DNA of 64,000 nucleotides from assembly GCF_965138225.1 (NCBI RefSeq), contig NZ_CBCSAX010000001.1, one strand, 5' to 3'. Positions 44,986-53,643 of this stretch are shown here, piece after piece. The notes below the pieces were generated by a model. That model made no database searches. It saw only the letters and a program-made list of their open reading frames with translations, and was not told the DNA's origin. A program made the position numbers and the translations under genes. Position 1 is the stretch's first letter. Each line of letters opens with the position of its first letter. The DNA is from Helicobacter_D ganmani (GTDB lineage: Bacteria > Campylobacterota > Campylobacteria > Campylobacterales > Helicobacteraceae).

Positions 44986-45615
44986 TTGAAACGCATTGCA
45001 TACATTAGAGTTAGCACAAATAAGCAAGATTTAAGCGCGCAAAAAACCCAAATCTTTGAATATTGCAAAATTCATAATATCACAATAGATGATTGGCTCA
45101 TTATTGAAATAAGTTCTAAACAATCGCAAGAAAAGCGGAAAATCATCGCACTCAAAAAAACTCTCAAAAGTGGTGATTTGCTCATTACGACTGAATTATC
45201 AAGGCTTGGCAGAAGTATGTTGGAGACGATTTTGCTTGTTTTGGAACTAGCAGATAAAGGAATCCAACTTATTTTTATTCGTCAGCCAGAATTGACGACT
45301 TTTAATAACGCAACTTCCAAGTTGCTTTTGAGTATTTATGCTTATGTGGCTGAAACAGAACGAGAGTTTATCTCGCTAAGAACCAAAGCAGGATTACAAA
45401 ACGCTAAGGCAAAAGGCAAACGATTAGGGCGTCCCAAAAACTCCCTTAATAGCGTGTTTGACAAAGATATAGAACAAATCAAACTACGCATTGCGCAAGG
45501 AGAATGTGTCAAGGAGATTTGGCGCATTTTGGGATATGAAAAGTTAAAAACCTATGAAGCCTTTTTATGGTTTTGCAAAAGTCGGAATCTGATTTTAGAT
45601 AAAGGCAAGGCTTAG
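44986..45615 (+). CDS. Serine recombinase of the resolvase/invertase (Hin-like) family
   Basis: 209 residues from a TTG start. IAYIRVSTNKQDLSAQKTQI carries the catalytic Ser10; the Arg motif is ELSRLGRSMLETI; ETEREFISLRTKAGLQNAKAKGK leads into RLGRPKN, the hinge before the DNA-binding helix-turn-helix (about 150-205). It fits a DNA invertase (Hin is about 190 residues). The gene lies between perfect 20-bp inverted repeats 760 bases apart, the same layout as hin between hixL and hixR. Neighbours are the leftward autotransporter and rightward chemoreceptor genes. A transposon resolvase is the alternative, but no transposase is present. Confidence 0.88.
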   Translation: MKRIAYIRVSTNKQDLSAQKTQIFEYCKIHNITIDDWLIIEISSKQSQEKRKIIALKKTLKSGDLLITTELSRLGRSMLETILLVLELADKGIQLIFIRQPELTTFNNATSKLLLSIYAYVAETEREFISLRTKAGLQNAKAKGKRLGRPKNSLNSVFDKDIEQIKLRIAQGECVKEIWRILGYEKLKTYEAFLWFCKSRNLILDKGKA

Positions 45616-45619
45616 GATT

Positions 45620-45660
45620 CGTCCTTGCGAGAAAATTTGCAAAATTTTTGTGGCAATCCA
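45620..45660 (-). repeat. Dispersed palindromic repeat copy inside the recombinase segment
   Basis: GTCCTTGCGAGAAAATTTGC...TTTTTGTGGCAATCC, the same family as 13811 and 17204. Its presence inside the segment shows the repeat family inserts or spreads here too. Confidence 0.6.
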
Positions 45661-45700
45661 GAATCCAAAATAAAAGATAAAATATAAATTTAAGCTTTTT

Positions 45701-45720
45701 TTAATTAAAATTAATCGTCC
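45701..45720 (-). repeat. Right inverted repeat of the recombinase segment
   Basis: TTAATTAAAATTAATCGTCC, exact reverse complement of 44922-44941; outer flank CTTTATTTTAA matches the left flank's reverse complement. Segment between outer ends is 799 bases. The gap 45616-45926 otherwise holds AT-rich sequence, a possible outward -10 (AAAATATAAATT near 45680-45690) and the chemoreceptor promoter. Confidence 0.85.
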
Positions 45721-45859
45721 CTTTATTTTAAATTTATAATCATAATCTACAAACTTAAAATTACAATATTTGACTTGACAAATGCCATCCTTAAGCTCCT
45801 AATATTAGCAAGATTCCAAAATATTTTTTTAATTTTTACTCTCAAAGCAAGGTTATCAA

Positions 45860-45874
45860 TGTGATTAAATCACA
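45860..45874. promoter_or_regulatory. CRP/FNR-like palindrome upstream of the chemoreceptor gene
   Basis: TGTGATTAAATCACA, same arms as the ansB site. Its centre is about 42 bases before the start predicted from the TATAAT at 45897, the class II activator position (-41.5). Confidence 0.6.
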
Positions 45875-45896
45875 TAGCTTTATCTAGTTGTTTTAG

Positions 45897-45902
45897 TATA
45901 AT
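45897..45902 (+). promoter_or_regulatory. -10 box for the chemoreceptor gene
   Basis: TATAAT in TTTAGTATAATATC, 24 bases before the ATG; no good -35, consistent with an activator-dependent promoter using the palindrome at 45860. Confidence 0.6.
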
Positions 45903-45926
45903 ATCTAAAAATAAGGGGAGTTTATA

Positions 45927-47990
45927 ATGTGGCGAGTTCTATTAAGAGTAAATGATGTCAGCTTAAAGTTTAAAATCATTTTTGCAAGTTTTGCAGTGGC
46001 TCTTATTGGACTTGCTTTAGTCGTGTGGCTAGTAGGGAATAAGAATTTTAATTTTGCCAAAGAAACAACCACAAATTATGCGCAAGCGACACTCAAAAAC
46101 CAAGCAAGGATTTTAGAAAATAAAATTAATTTAGGATTTGAAAATGTAGCAAATATTGCAATTTTAGCTAATCAAAGCTTGCGCAATCTAACAAGTCCAA
46201 ATGCAAATCGCTTTTGCGATTCTAACTGCTCTGCAATATTAAATGGTTATTTAAAACAATTATTAAGTCAAAATGGTCTTTACCAATCTGCATTTGTCAA
46301 ATTCTTTAATGGTGAAGTTTATACCACCTCTTCATCATCACCAAAATACATTGAAAGCCTTACGAACGATGAAATCAATGCACTATTTAAAGACAGCGAA
46401 ACACAGGCAATTTTTATACCCAAACTAAAACCAAAGCCAAAAGATAGTGCGGACAAGACACCCCTTTATGCTCCTGTTTATTTATTGAACAAAATTACTT
46501 ATAATTCTCATACGATTGGTATTAGTGGGATTCTATTGGATTTAAAAAAAATGGGTGAAGAAATGAAGCAAATGAAAATCTTAGAAAGTGGCTTCATTGT
46601 CCTTCTCTCTCAAAATAGTGTAGTTTTACATCATAAGTTTTTCCATACATTTAATCGTGAAATGGAAAATGTAGATAAAAGTGCAAATGAATATTTAAAA
46701 GAGGCTTTGTTGGGCAAAGAGATTATCTTTGATAGAATTAGTCCCAATACAAAAGCACCTATAATAACAATTATGGAACCCCTTACACTTGGGACTAATA
46801 GCAATACGATTCACTGGGTGGTGTTTGCAAATATTCCATTAGAAGAAATGTTGAAAGTTGCTAAGGCAACTCGTAATTTTGCAGCAATGATTTCTTTGCT
46901 AGTTTTGGTGCTTATTTGTGTTGTAATGTATCTAGTGGGGCATATTATCTATAAACGATTAAATTTAATAAAATACGGCTTGCAGGAATTTTTTGATTAT
47001 TTAAACAACAAACGAGACAATTTTCAAGATATTCCTTTAACTTGTAGAGATGAATTAGGGGCAATGGGAAAAACTATTAATCAAAACGCTCAAAATATTA
47101 AGTTTGGTTTAGAAAAAGATCAGATTGCGATTAAAGAATCCTTACAAGTTGTTGCAAAAGTAGAGCAAGGAGATTTAAAAGTGCGTATTGAAGCTAATCC
47201 AAATAATCCCAATCTTTTGGAATTAAAAGAAGTTTTAAATACAATGTTGGATTCTTTGCAACATCACATTGGTTCTGACCTTAAGAGTATCGCAAAAGTG
47301 CATCAGTCATTTTCTGAATTAGACTTTACGAAATCTTTAGAAAATCCAAAAGGAGAAGTGGAAATCATTACAAATAAACTAGGAGAGGAAGTTGCCAAAA
47401 TGCTTCGCTTTAGTGCAGAATGTTCTAATACTTTGCACGAAAAAAGTAGTAATTTAAGGAGTTTCTTAGTCAATCTAACAAAGCAGTCTGATTTGCAAAC
47501 GCAATCCCTGCAAGCTAGCTCACAAACGATATCTAAGATTTCTCAAGATATGCAAGATAGCAATACAATGATTAAAGAGGTGGCAAGACAGAGTGATGAG
47601 ATTAAAAATATTTTGAAAGTTATTCAAGATATTGCAGACCAAACCAATCTTTTAGCCCTTAATGCAGCCATTGAAGCAGCAAGAGCAGGGGAACACGGAA
47701 GAGGTTTTGCAGTTGTGGCTGATGAAGTGCGAAAGTTAGCAGAACGCACGGGCAAGAGTTTGAGCGAGATTGAAGCCTATACAAATACATTGGTGCAGTC
47801 CATTAACCAAGCAGGCGATAACATCAATCATCAAGCAAGTGCAATGGAAGCAATTACAAATTCTATTGCTGAAGTAGAGCAAATTACACAACAAAATAAT
47901 CAAATCGCTAAAGATGTGAATGTGATTGGTCAAGATGTTGCAAAGTTAGCTGATGCAATCTTAGAAGATATTAACAAGAAAAAGTATTAA
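45927..47990 (+). CDS. Methyl-accepting chemotaxis protein
   Basis: 687 residues. First membrane helix about 17-40 (FASFAVALIGLALVVWLVG), a periplasmic Cache-type sensor region (about 45-300), second helix about 310-335 (MISLLVLVLICVVMYLVGHII), a HAMP-like region, then the cytoplasmic signalling rod. The tip reads DQTNLLALNAAIEAARAGE then HGRGFAVVADEVRKLAER, the CheA/CheW contact. A Cys pair (FCDSNCS) sits in the sensor. Ligand unknown. AAGGGGAG precedes the ATG. A CRP/FNR-like palindrome suggests growth-state control. Confidence 0.93.
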   Translation: MWRVLLRVNDVSLKFKIIFASFAVALIGLALVVWLVGNKNFNFAKETTTNYAQATLKNQARILENKINLGFENVANIAILANQSLRNLTSPNANRFCDSNCSAILNGYLKQLLSQNGLYQSAFVKFFNGEVYTTSSSSPKYIESLTNDEINALFKDSETQAIFIPKLKPKPKDSADKTPLYAPVYLLNKITYNSHTIGISGILLDLKKMGEEMKQMKILESGFIVLLSQNSVVLHHKFFHTFNREMENVDKSANEYLKEALLGKEIIFDRISPNTKAPIITIMEPLTLGTNSNTIHWVVFANIPLEEMLKVAKATRNFAAMISLLVLVLICVVMYLVGHIIYKRLNLIKYGLQEFFDYLNNKRDNFQDIPLTCRDELGAMGKTINQNAQNIKFGLEKDQIAIKESLQVVAKVEQGDLKVRIEANPNNPNLLELKEVLNTMLDSLQHHIGSDLKSIAKVHQSFSELDFTKSLENPKGEVEIITNKLGEEVAKMLRFSAECSNTLHEKSSNLRSFLVNLTKQSDLQTQSLQASSQTISKISQDMQDSNTMIKEVARQSDEIKNILKVIQDIADQTNLLALNAAIEAARAGEHGRGFAVVADEVRKLAERTGKSLSEIEAYTNTLVQSINQAGDNINHQASAMEAITNSIAEVEQITQQNNQIAKDVNVIGQDVAKLADAILEDINKKKY

Positions 47991-48012
47991 TAGTCGTGAT
48001 TTAAAGACAATT

Positions 48013-49986
48013 TTACATTGTCCTTAATTTGGCGATTTCATCTCGCAATCTCGCCGCTTCTTCAAATTCTAGCTTTTTAGCTGCTTCGTGCATTCTTTTG
48101 CTTAGTTCTTTGATAAGCTTTTCGCGTTCGCTTTTAGGCATTTTGTCTTTGCTTTTCTTTGCTTTTTCGTAGAGTATTCCTAAGTCTTGATTCCTCAAAT
48201 CCTCATCAAGCTTTCTTGAAACACTTTGTGGTGAGATGTTATGCGCCTTGTTGTATGCTTCTTGCTTGCTTCTACGATAGTCTGTAATCTCCATAGCTTT
48301 TTGCATAGAGGGGGTGATTTTATCTGCAAAGAGCAACACATGCCCATGCAGATTCCTTGCCGCGCGTCCCATTGTTTGAATCAGACTCGTTTCACTGCGT
48401 AAAAATCCTTCTTTGTCTGCGTCCAAAATCGCAATCAAAGAGACTTCAGGCAAATCCAATCCCTCACGCAATAAATTGATTCCTACCAAAATATCAAATT
48501 CTCCCGCCCTTAAAGCACGAATGATTTGATTGCGTTCAATCGCGTCAATATCGCTGTGCATATAGCGCACCTTGAGCCCTAAGTCGCTATAATATTTTGT
48601 AAGTTCCTCTGCCATTTTTTTTGTCAGTGCAGTTACAAGTACGCGCTCGCCTTTGGCAATCACTTCTCTTGCTCTATCATAAAGAATCTCCACTTGTCTA
48701 TCCACTGCTAGCACTTCATAGGTGGGGTCTAGCAAGCCGGTGGGTCGGATAAGTTGTTCTGCGGTGTGCGTGCCGCTCAAATCCAGCTCTTTTTGTGCAG
48801 GAGTTGCAGAAACAAACAAAAAATGCGGAGCTTTTTGTATAAACTCTTCGTATTTCAAGGGGCGATTATCTAGCGCACTTGGCAAGCGGAATCCATATTC
48901 TACTAACACTTCTTTGCGACTTCTATCGCCTGCATACATTCCCCCAAATTGTGGCAAACTCACGTGGCTTTCATCTACAATAAGTAAATAAGGCTTATTT
49001 TTTTGTGCGAAATAATCTAGCAGAGAATAAGGAGTTTCACCCGGTTTTTTGCCCGTTAAATGGCGCGCATAGTTTTCAATGCCCTTGCAGATTCCTGTCG
49101 CGCTAATCATTTCCAAATCAAATTCTGTCCGAGACTTTAGCCGCTCATATTCCATCATTTTTCCGACAGATTTAAAAAACGCTAATCGCTCTGCAAGCTC
49201 TTCTTCTATGCTTTTAATTGCGCTTTTTAGCCGTTCTTCGCCTACAATAAAAGGATTTGCTGCATACAACACAAAGGATTCTAGTTTTTTAAGCGACTTC
49301 TTATCCACAGAATCCAAAAGGCTGAGGGATTCTAACTCATCGCCAAAAAACTCCAAATGCAAAATTTCATCCTCACTATATGCGGGATAAATGTCTATTA
49401 CTTCACCATTGACGCGAAAGTCTCCACGTTCAAAGAAATTATCATTGCGCTTATAGCCCATTTCTACAAGGCGTAACAAAAGCGACTTTTGGTGGTATTG
49501 CCCGCCTATTTCAAATTTTTCAATCATTTCTAAATATTCGCGTGGATTCCCCAAGCCGTAGTTTGCAGAGACAGAGGCAACAACAATACTATCATCATAG
49601 GCAAGCAAGGAAGTAGTTGCACTTAATCGTAGCCGTTCTAGCTCCTCATTAATGCTAGAATCCTTTTCAATGAACAAATCTTGACGCGGAATATAGGCTT
49701 CTGGTTGATAATAATCAAAGTGCGAAATGAAGTATTCCACATGGTTTTTTGGGAAAAAACCCTTAAATTCACTATAAAGTTGTGCCGCTAAGGTTTTGTT
49801 GTGCGTCATAATAAGGGTGGGAATTTGTAAAGATTCTATGATGTGCGCCATAGAAAAGGTTTTTCCGCTCCCTGTTACACCAATGAGCGTTTGGTATTGA
49901 TTGCCTGCCTGAATGAATCCGCTAAGCGTTTTAATGGCTTCTGGTTGGTCTCCAGAGGGTTGAAAAGAAGAATGTAATTGAAACAT
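48013..49986 (-). CDS. uvrB: Excinuclease ABC subunit B
   Basis: About 657 residues from ATG 49986 (an in-frame TTG at 50007 is less likely). FQPSGDQPEAI opens UvrB; Walker A GVTGSGKTFSMA; the beta-hairpin region HFDYYQPEAYIPRQDLFIEKD; helicase motifs YEEFIQKAP...VSATPAQ, LVTALTKKMAEELT and QTMGRAARN; UVR motif at the C-terminus (LSKRMHEAAKKLEFEEAARL). It verifies damage with UvrA and loads UvrC. It converges with the chemoreceptor gene, with a short GACAAT/ATTGTC stem at its 3' end. Confidence 0.97.
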   Translation of the reverse strand: MFQLHSSFQPSGDQPEAIKTLSGFIQAGNQYQTLIGVTGSGKTFSMAHIIESLQIPTLIMTHNKTLAAQLYSEFKGFFPKNHVEYFISHFDYYQPEAYIPRQDLFIEKDSSINEELERLRLSATTSLLAYDDSIVVASVSANYGLGNPREYLEMIEKFEIGGQYHQKSLLLRLVEMGYKRNDNFFERGDFRVNGEVIDIYPAYSEDEILHLEFFGDELESLSLLDSVDKKSLKKLESFVLYAANPFIVGEERLKSAIKSIEEELAERLAFFKSVGKMMEYERLKSRTEFDLEMISATGICKGIENYARHLTGKKPGETPYSLLDYFAQKNKPYLLIVDESHVSLPQFGGMYAGDRSRKEVLVEYGFRLPSALDNRPLKYEEFIQKAPHFLFVSATPAQKELDLSGTHTAEQLIRPTGLLDPTYEVLAVDRQVEILYDRAREVIAKGERVLVTALTKKMAEELTKYYSDLGLKVRYMHSDIDAIERNQIIRALRAGEFDILVGINLLREGLDLPEVSLIAILDADKEGFLRSETSLIQTMGRAARNLHGHVLLFADKITPSMQKAMEITDYRRSKQEAYNKAHNISPQSVSRKLDEDLRNQDLGILYEKAKKSKDKMPKSEREKLIKELSKRMHEAAKKLEFEEAARLRDEIAKLRTM

Positions 49987-50114
49987 TAAAAAAGAACCTT
50001 TAAGCAAAATTAAAGCATAATTTTTGCATAAGATTCCTTAGAAATCTTGCGTTTTTTATAAAAAATGTTTAAAATAATGTTAAAATTAAAATTTATTTTT
50101 AATTGCGAGGAAAG

Positions 50115-50354
50115 ATGGATATGGAAGAAGCAAAGAATCTCTCAAGCAAACTCTTAGAAAGCATTGATGCGCTAATAGATGAATTGCAAAAACAAAAAGA
50201 CGAAAATCAATCGTTGCGTCAGCAAATCGTGCTTCTAAAAGCAGAAAACGAAGCGAAAAATAGTGAGATTAGCTCACTTTATGATGAAATTGGAGCAAAA
50301 GAACGCGAACTAGAGAATGTGCTCAACAAAATTCAAAATGTTCTTGGTCGCTAA
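50115..50354 (+). CDS. Small coiled-coil protein
   Basis: 79 residues from ATG 50115, which has GAGGAAAG directly upstream; an in-frame TTG at 50103 is poorer. Nearly the whole protein is heptad coiled coil (LLESIDALIDELQKQKDENQ onward). Size and shape recall ZapB-like division proteins, but that is only a resemblance. The stop overlaps the next ATG (TAATG), and priA follows, so the three genes form an operon. Confidence 0.7.
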   Translation: MDMEEAKNLSSKLLESIDALIDELQKQKDENQSLRQQIVLLKAENEAKNSEISSLYDEIGAKERELENVLNKIQNVLGR

Positions 50355-50710
50355 TGAGTGATATTTTTCGCGTTTGCATTATGGGTCGCTACTACGACAT
50401 ACCCACAAGCGAGATTTCTATTGCCACATTAGAATCGTTAAAATCTTTAGTAGATGAAACGAACAACATTCACCCGCGCGACTTGCTACGCACATTTTTG
50501 GAATATTCCGAAATCAACAACTTACTCAAAAACGAAATCATCAAGGCAAATCAAAAGATTCAAAATACGCAAAATGTAGAATTGCAAAATCCTCTTCAAG
50601 CTGTGGATTTACCACAAGAAATAAAAGAATCCCAAAATAATGTAGAATCGCCAAGCCAAGAGGAAGCAACTTCAGTGCAATCCAATAATTTAAACGCTCA
50701 ATCCAACTAA
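50354..50710 (+). CDS. Unknown small protein upstream of priA
   Basis: 118 residues. The N-terminal 60 residues (FRVCIMGRYYDIPTSEISIATLESLKSL onward; a strand-strand-helix prediction) look folded; the C-terminal 45 are Gln/Ser/Asn-rich and disordered. I do not recognise it. It starts inside the stop of the coiled-coil gene and ends one base before the priA start, so coupling is strong. Confidence 0.65.
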   Translation: MSDIFRVCIMGRYYDIPTSEISIATLESLKSLVDETNNIHPRDLLRTFLEYSEINNLLKNEIIKANQKIQNTQNVELQNPLQAVDLPQEIKESQNNVESPSQEEATSVQSNNLNAQSN

Positions 50711-50711
50711 T

Positions 50712-52586
50712 TTGCACAATTTACCTCCCTTTTACTATCATATTGCGACTTTGAAGCGAAATTCTCCAATCCTCACTTATGCAAGTGCAGAATCCCTAGA
50801 GAGTGGATTGTTAGTAGAAATTCCATTAAAAGATAAGCAAGTGCAAGGTGTGGTGCTAAAAGAATGCGCCAAACCAGAATTTGCTTGCAAGGAAGCCTTG
50901 CCTTTAGGATTCCAATTCTCGCCCCTGCAATGTCAAGTGGCAGAATTTATCGCACGCTACTATTGCACTTCTTATGCTCTTAGTTTTGGTCTTTTTATTC
51001 CCTTTGCCAAAGATTCTATCAAGGATTTTCCAAGTTTAAGTTTCGCACTGAATCCTTTGAGTGCTAAACAGCAACAAGCCTTAGAGTTTATCAACAAGCA
51101 TCAAAATTCTTTACTTTTTGGCGATACAGGAAGTGGCAAAACAGAAATTTATATTCATTTGTTGAATCAATCTCTGCATAGAGGCAAAAATGCTCTTTTC
51201 TTGATGCCAGAAATTTCACTTACTCCTCAAATGGAGAAACGTTTAAAAGCGGTTTTTGGTGAATGTCTTGCATTTTGGCATTCTAAAATCACAAGCAAAG
51301 CCAAAAAACAAATTTTGCGAGATTTAAAAGAGGGCAGAGTAAGAATCTTAGCGGGTGCGCGTTCGGCACTCTTTTTGCCTCTAGCAAACTTAGATTTAAT
51401 CCTTATAGATGAGGAACACGATGACGCGTATAAGTCCAACTCCGCTCCACGTTATCACGCACGTGATGTGGCTTTGTATCTCGCTAAAATGGCAAAGATT
51501 AAAATCGTGCTAGGTAGTGCAACGCCTCTTGCAACCACTTATTCGCGCGCCAAAACACAAGATGCGGTTTTTCGCCTCAAAGGCACGCATTTCCAAACGC
51601 AAAATCATTTTACTTTTTGTGCTAGTTATGATGTGTTGGATTCTAGCATTTTTAGCGCATTAGAGCGGAATTTTAGAGATTCTAAGCAAGCAATCGTTTT
51701 TTTGCCTACGCGTGCGAACTTCAAACATTTGCTTTGTGGGCAATGCGGCGAAAGTATAGAATGCCCTAATTGTAGTGTGTCTTTAAGTTTGCACAAAAGG
51801 GATTCTAGTTTAAAGTGCCATTACTGCCATTTCGCACAAGTAGTCCCAAAATCTTGTCCTAAATGTGGCGGGGAGTTGCAAAGCTTGCGTATGGGAACAC
51901 AAGAATTTTCTGAACATTTATCAAAAATCTTACCAAAGGCTAATATTGCGTGCTTTGACCGAGATTCTATTACAACACAACGTAAGCTCAAGCAAACTTT
52001 GGAGGCTTTTAATCAACATCAAATTGATATTTTGGTCGGCACTCAAATGCTCTCCAAAGGACACGATTATCATAATGTGAATTTAAGCGTGATTTTAGGA
52101 TTAGATTATCTTTTGTATAGCGGTGATTATAGGGCGCGGGAAAAAGCATTGTCCTTGATGTTTCAACTCTCGGGTAGAAGTGGGCGCAAAGAAAATGGCA
52201 AGGTGTTAGTGCAAACCTTACATCAAGACTTTTTTGAAAGTTTTTTGGGAGATTATGAAAGGTTTTTAGAAGAGGAGCTGACGATGCGCACATCTTTGTA
52301 TCCACCTTTTGCGCGGCTTGCCTTGGTGCATTTTAGCCAAAAAAATCAAGAAAAATCGCAACAGCTTATGCAGCAAGCCCTTGTGCTTTTGCAGGATAGA
52401 ATTCGCATAGAATCCCTAAAAGTAGAGATTGTGGGAAGTGGAATCGCCCCGATTCCACGCATTGCAAATAAATGGCGTTATGTCATTTTCTTGCGCAGTG
52501 CAAAGGTGCGGGATTTGCATTTGGCACTTCAGCCCTTGCATACGATTGCTTGCGAAATGGATATAGACCCGATAGAATTTGCTTGA
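50712..52586 (+). CDS. priA: Primosomal replication restart helicase PriA
   Basis: 624 residues from TTG 50712. Walker A LLFGDTGSGKTEIYIHL, DEAH-type box LILIDEEHD, SATP motif VLGSATPLATTYSR, the eight-Cys zinc module (LCGQCGESIECPNCSVSL, then KCHYCH and KSCPKCGGEL), and helicase motif VI FQLSGRSGRKENGKV. It restarts stalled forks by loading the replisome. A shorter N-terminal DNA-binding region than E. coli is normal in this group. A dispersed repeat begins at its stop codon. Confidence 0.95.
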   Translation: MHNLPPFYYHIATLKRNSPILTYASAESLESGLLVEIPLKDKQVQGVVLKECAKPEFACKEALPLGFQFSPLQCQVAEFIARYYCTSYALSFGLFIPFAKDSIKDFPSLSFALNPLSAKQQQALEFINKHQNSLLFGDTGSGKTEIYIHLLNQSLHRGKNALFLMPEISLTPQMEKRLKAVFGECLAFWHSKITSKAKKQILRDLKEGRVRILAGARSALFLPLANLDLILIDEEHDDAYKSNSAPRYHARDVALYLAKMAKIKIVLGSATPLATTYSRAKTQDAVFRLKGTHFQTQNHFTFCASYDVLDSSIFSALERNFRDSKQAIVFLPTRANFKHLLCGQCGESIECPNCSVSLSLHKRDSSLKCHYCHFAQVVPKSCPKCGGELQSLRMGTQEFSEHLSKILPKANIACFDRDSITTQRKLKQTLEAFNQHQIDILVGTQMLSKGHDYHNVNLSVILGLDYLLYSGDYRAREKALSLMFQLSGRSGRKENGKVLVQTLHQDFFESFLGDYERFLEEELTMRTSLYPPFARLALVHFSQKNQEKSQQLMQQALVLLQDRIRIESLKVEIVGSGIAPIPRIANKWRYVIFLRSAKVRDLHLALQPLHTIACEMDIDPIEFA

Positions 52587-52620
52587 GATTGCTTCGCTTC
52601 GTTCGCAATGACGAGAAAAC
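52587..52620 (+). repeat. Dispersed palindromic repeat copy after priA
   Basis: GATTGCTTCGCTTCGTTCGC then AATGACGAGAAAAC directly after the priA stop; same family as 17150. Confidence 0.65.
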
Positions 52621-52702
52621 TTTGCACCTCAATAAAGTATTAATCCTATTTTTACCTTTTTTATTATTAAAAAGTTCTAAATTTACCTTGTTGCGTTTTA
52701 AA

Positions 52703-52963
52703 GTGAAAAACACTAGATTTTTGCAAAATTTAAGAGATTTTAAAATGACACAACGCGATTTCGCAGGAAGACTGGGTATTAATGTGAAGACTTTGAGAAA
52801 ATGGAAAAAAGATCGCCCAAAAGTCTGTGAGCTTTTGATGATTGGCTTAAAGGCTGAAAGTATGATTGATAGTTTAAAAGAAAATTGCTGCGAATTAGAA
52901 CAGCTCATTCAAAATAAAAATGCAATAAAGTCGGAGATAGAATGCCCTAAAAACCATAAATAA
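52703..52963 (+). CDS. Small helix-turn-helix DNA-binding protein
   Basis: About 86 residues if GTG 52703 is the start, 72 from ATG 52745; neither has a good ribosome site. NLRDFKMTQRDFAGRLGINV and KTLRKWKKDRPK form a Cro/XRE-like HTH of the kind that recognises NxKTLRxWE. The C-terminal half is a helix with Cys pair (NCCELEQL). Probably a small regulator; no operon partner. Confidence 0.6.
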   Translation: MKNTRFLQNLRDFKMTQRDFAGRLGINVKTLRKWKKDRPKVCELLMIGLKAESMIDSLKENCCELEQLIQNKNAIKSEIECPKNHK

Positions 52964-53025
52964 AAAACTCTCAAATCTTGACAAAAAATTGACAAACTAT
53001 TAAAAAAAACTTCATAAACCCCTTT

Positions 53026-53031
53026 TATAAT
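53026..53031 (+). promoter_or_regulatory. -10 box for the PepSY-like gene
   Basis: TATAAT in CTTTTATAATTTG, 33 bases before the ATG, with TTGACA-like sequence further upstream at an unsuitable spacing. AAAGGAG lies seven bases before the ATG. Confidence 0.5.
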
Positions 53032-53063
53032 TTGACTTACAATTTTATTTAAAGGAGTTATTT

Positions 53064-53489
53064 ATGAAAAAGTTTGGTTTAGCGTGTGCTTTTAGTGTGT
53101 TGGTTGGGGCAAATGCTCTTTTGGCTGCTGATGTAGTGATTCAACAAAATGAGTTACCACAAAATTCACAAAAATTCATTCAAACTTATTTTGCGAATGA
53201 AAAAGTGGGCTTAGTAGAAAAAAGCTTTAATGATTACCAAGTGAAATTTCTCAATGATTCTAAAGTAGAGTTTGCAAAAGACGGAGATTGGAGAGAAGTT
53301 AAATCTTATGCCCCCATTAGCAATACAGGCTTTATTCCTCAAGGTGTGCTTAATGGTATTAAAGCAAAATATGCCACTGCAAAAATTATGGAAATTTCTA
53401 AAAGCTACAATGGCTATGAAGTCAAATTAGATAACCATAAAGAGTTAATTATGGATAAAGAAGGGAAAGTGCTAAGCGAAAAATATTAA
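53064..53489 (+). CDS. Periplasmic PepSY-like (DUF2874) protein
   Basis: 141 residues with signal peptide 1-21 (NALLAADV). Two similar modules follow: LPQNSQKFIQTYFANEKVGL and then FNDYQVKFLNDSKVEFAKDG, repeated as IPQGVLNGIKAKYATAKIME and YNGYEVKLDNHKELIMDKEG. This duplicated strand-turn-strand pattern is the PepSY-like/BLIP-type family. Ligand unknown. It is monocistronic with its own promoter and a strong hairpin downstream. Confidence 0.8.
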   Translation: MKKFGLACAFSVLVGANALLAADVVIQQNELPQNSQKFIQTYFANEKVGLVEKSFNDYQVKFLNDSKVEFAKDGDWREVKSYAPISNTGFIPQGVLNGIKAKYATAKIMEISKSYNGYEVKLDNHKELIMDKEGKVLSEKY

Positions 53490-53566
53490 GCTGTGCTTTC
53501 CTTGCGTCCTTGCGAGGAATTAAAATCCCTTTAATTTCCTCTATTTCAAGATTCCATAAGGAATTG

Positions 53567-53605
53567 CGATAATCCATAAAGAGAGAATCTCTTTATGGAT
53601 TATCG
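53567..53605. terminator. Perfect 18-bp stem hairpin between convergent genes
   Basis: CGATAATCCATAAAGAGA (53567-53584), loop GAA, TCTCTTTATGGATTATCG (53588-53605). It lies between the PepSY-like stop and the metQ stop. There is no long T run, so it may act as a bidirectional structured end or be a mobile palindrome. Confidence 0.6.
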
Positions 53606-53643
53606 TGAGTTTTATCAAAGCCTTATAATTATTGCAAGAAAAA

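Noticed and set aside
44986..45615. Serine recombinase as an IS607-type transposase
   Set aside because: No TnpB-like partner, and IS607 elements lack terminal inverted repeats; the perfect inverted repeats favour an invertase.
52472..52702. Upstream extension of the HTH protein frame through the priA end
   Set aside because: It runs over priA coding sequence and a dispersed repeat; the HTH protein more likely starts at 52703 or 52745.
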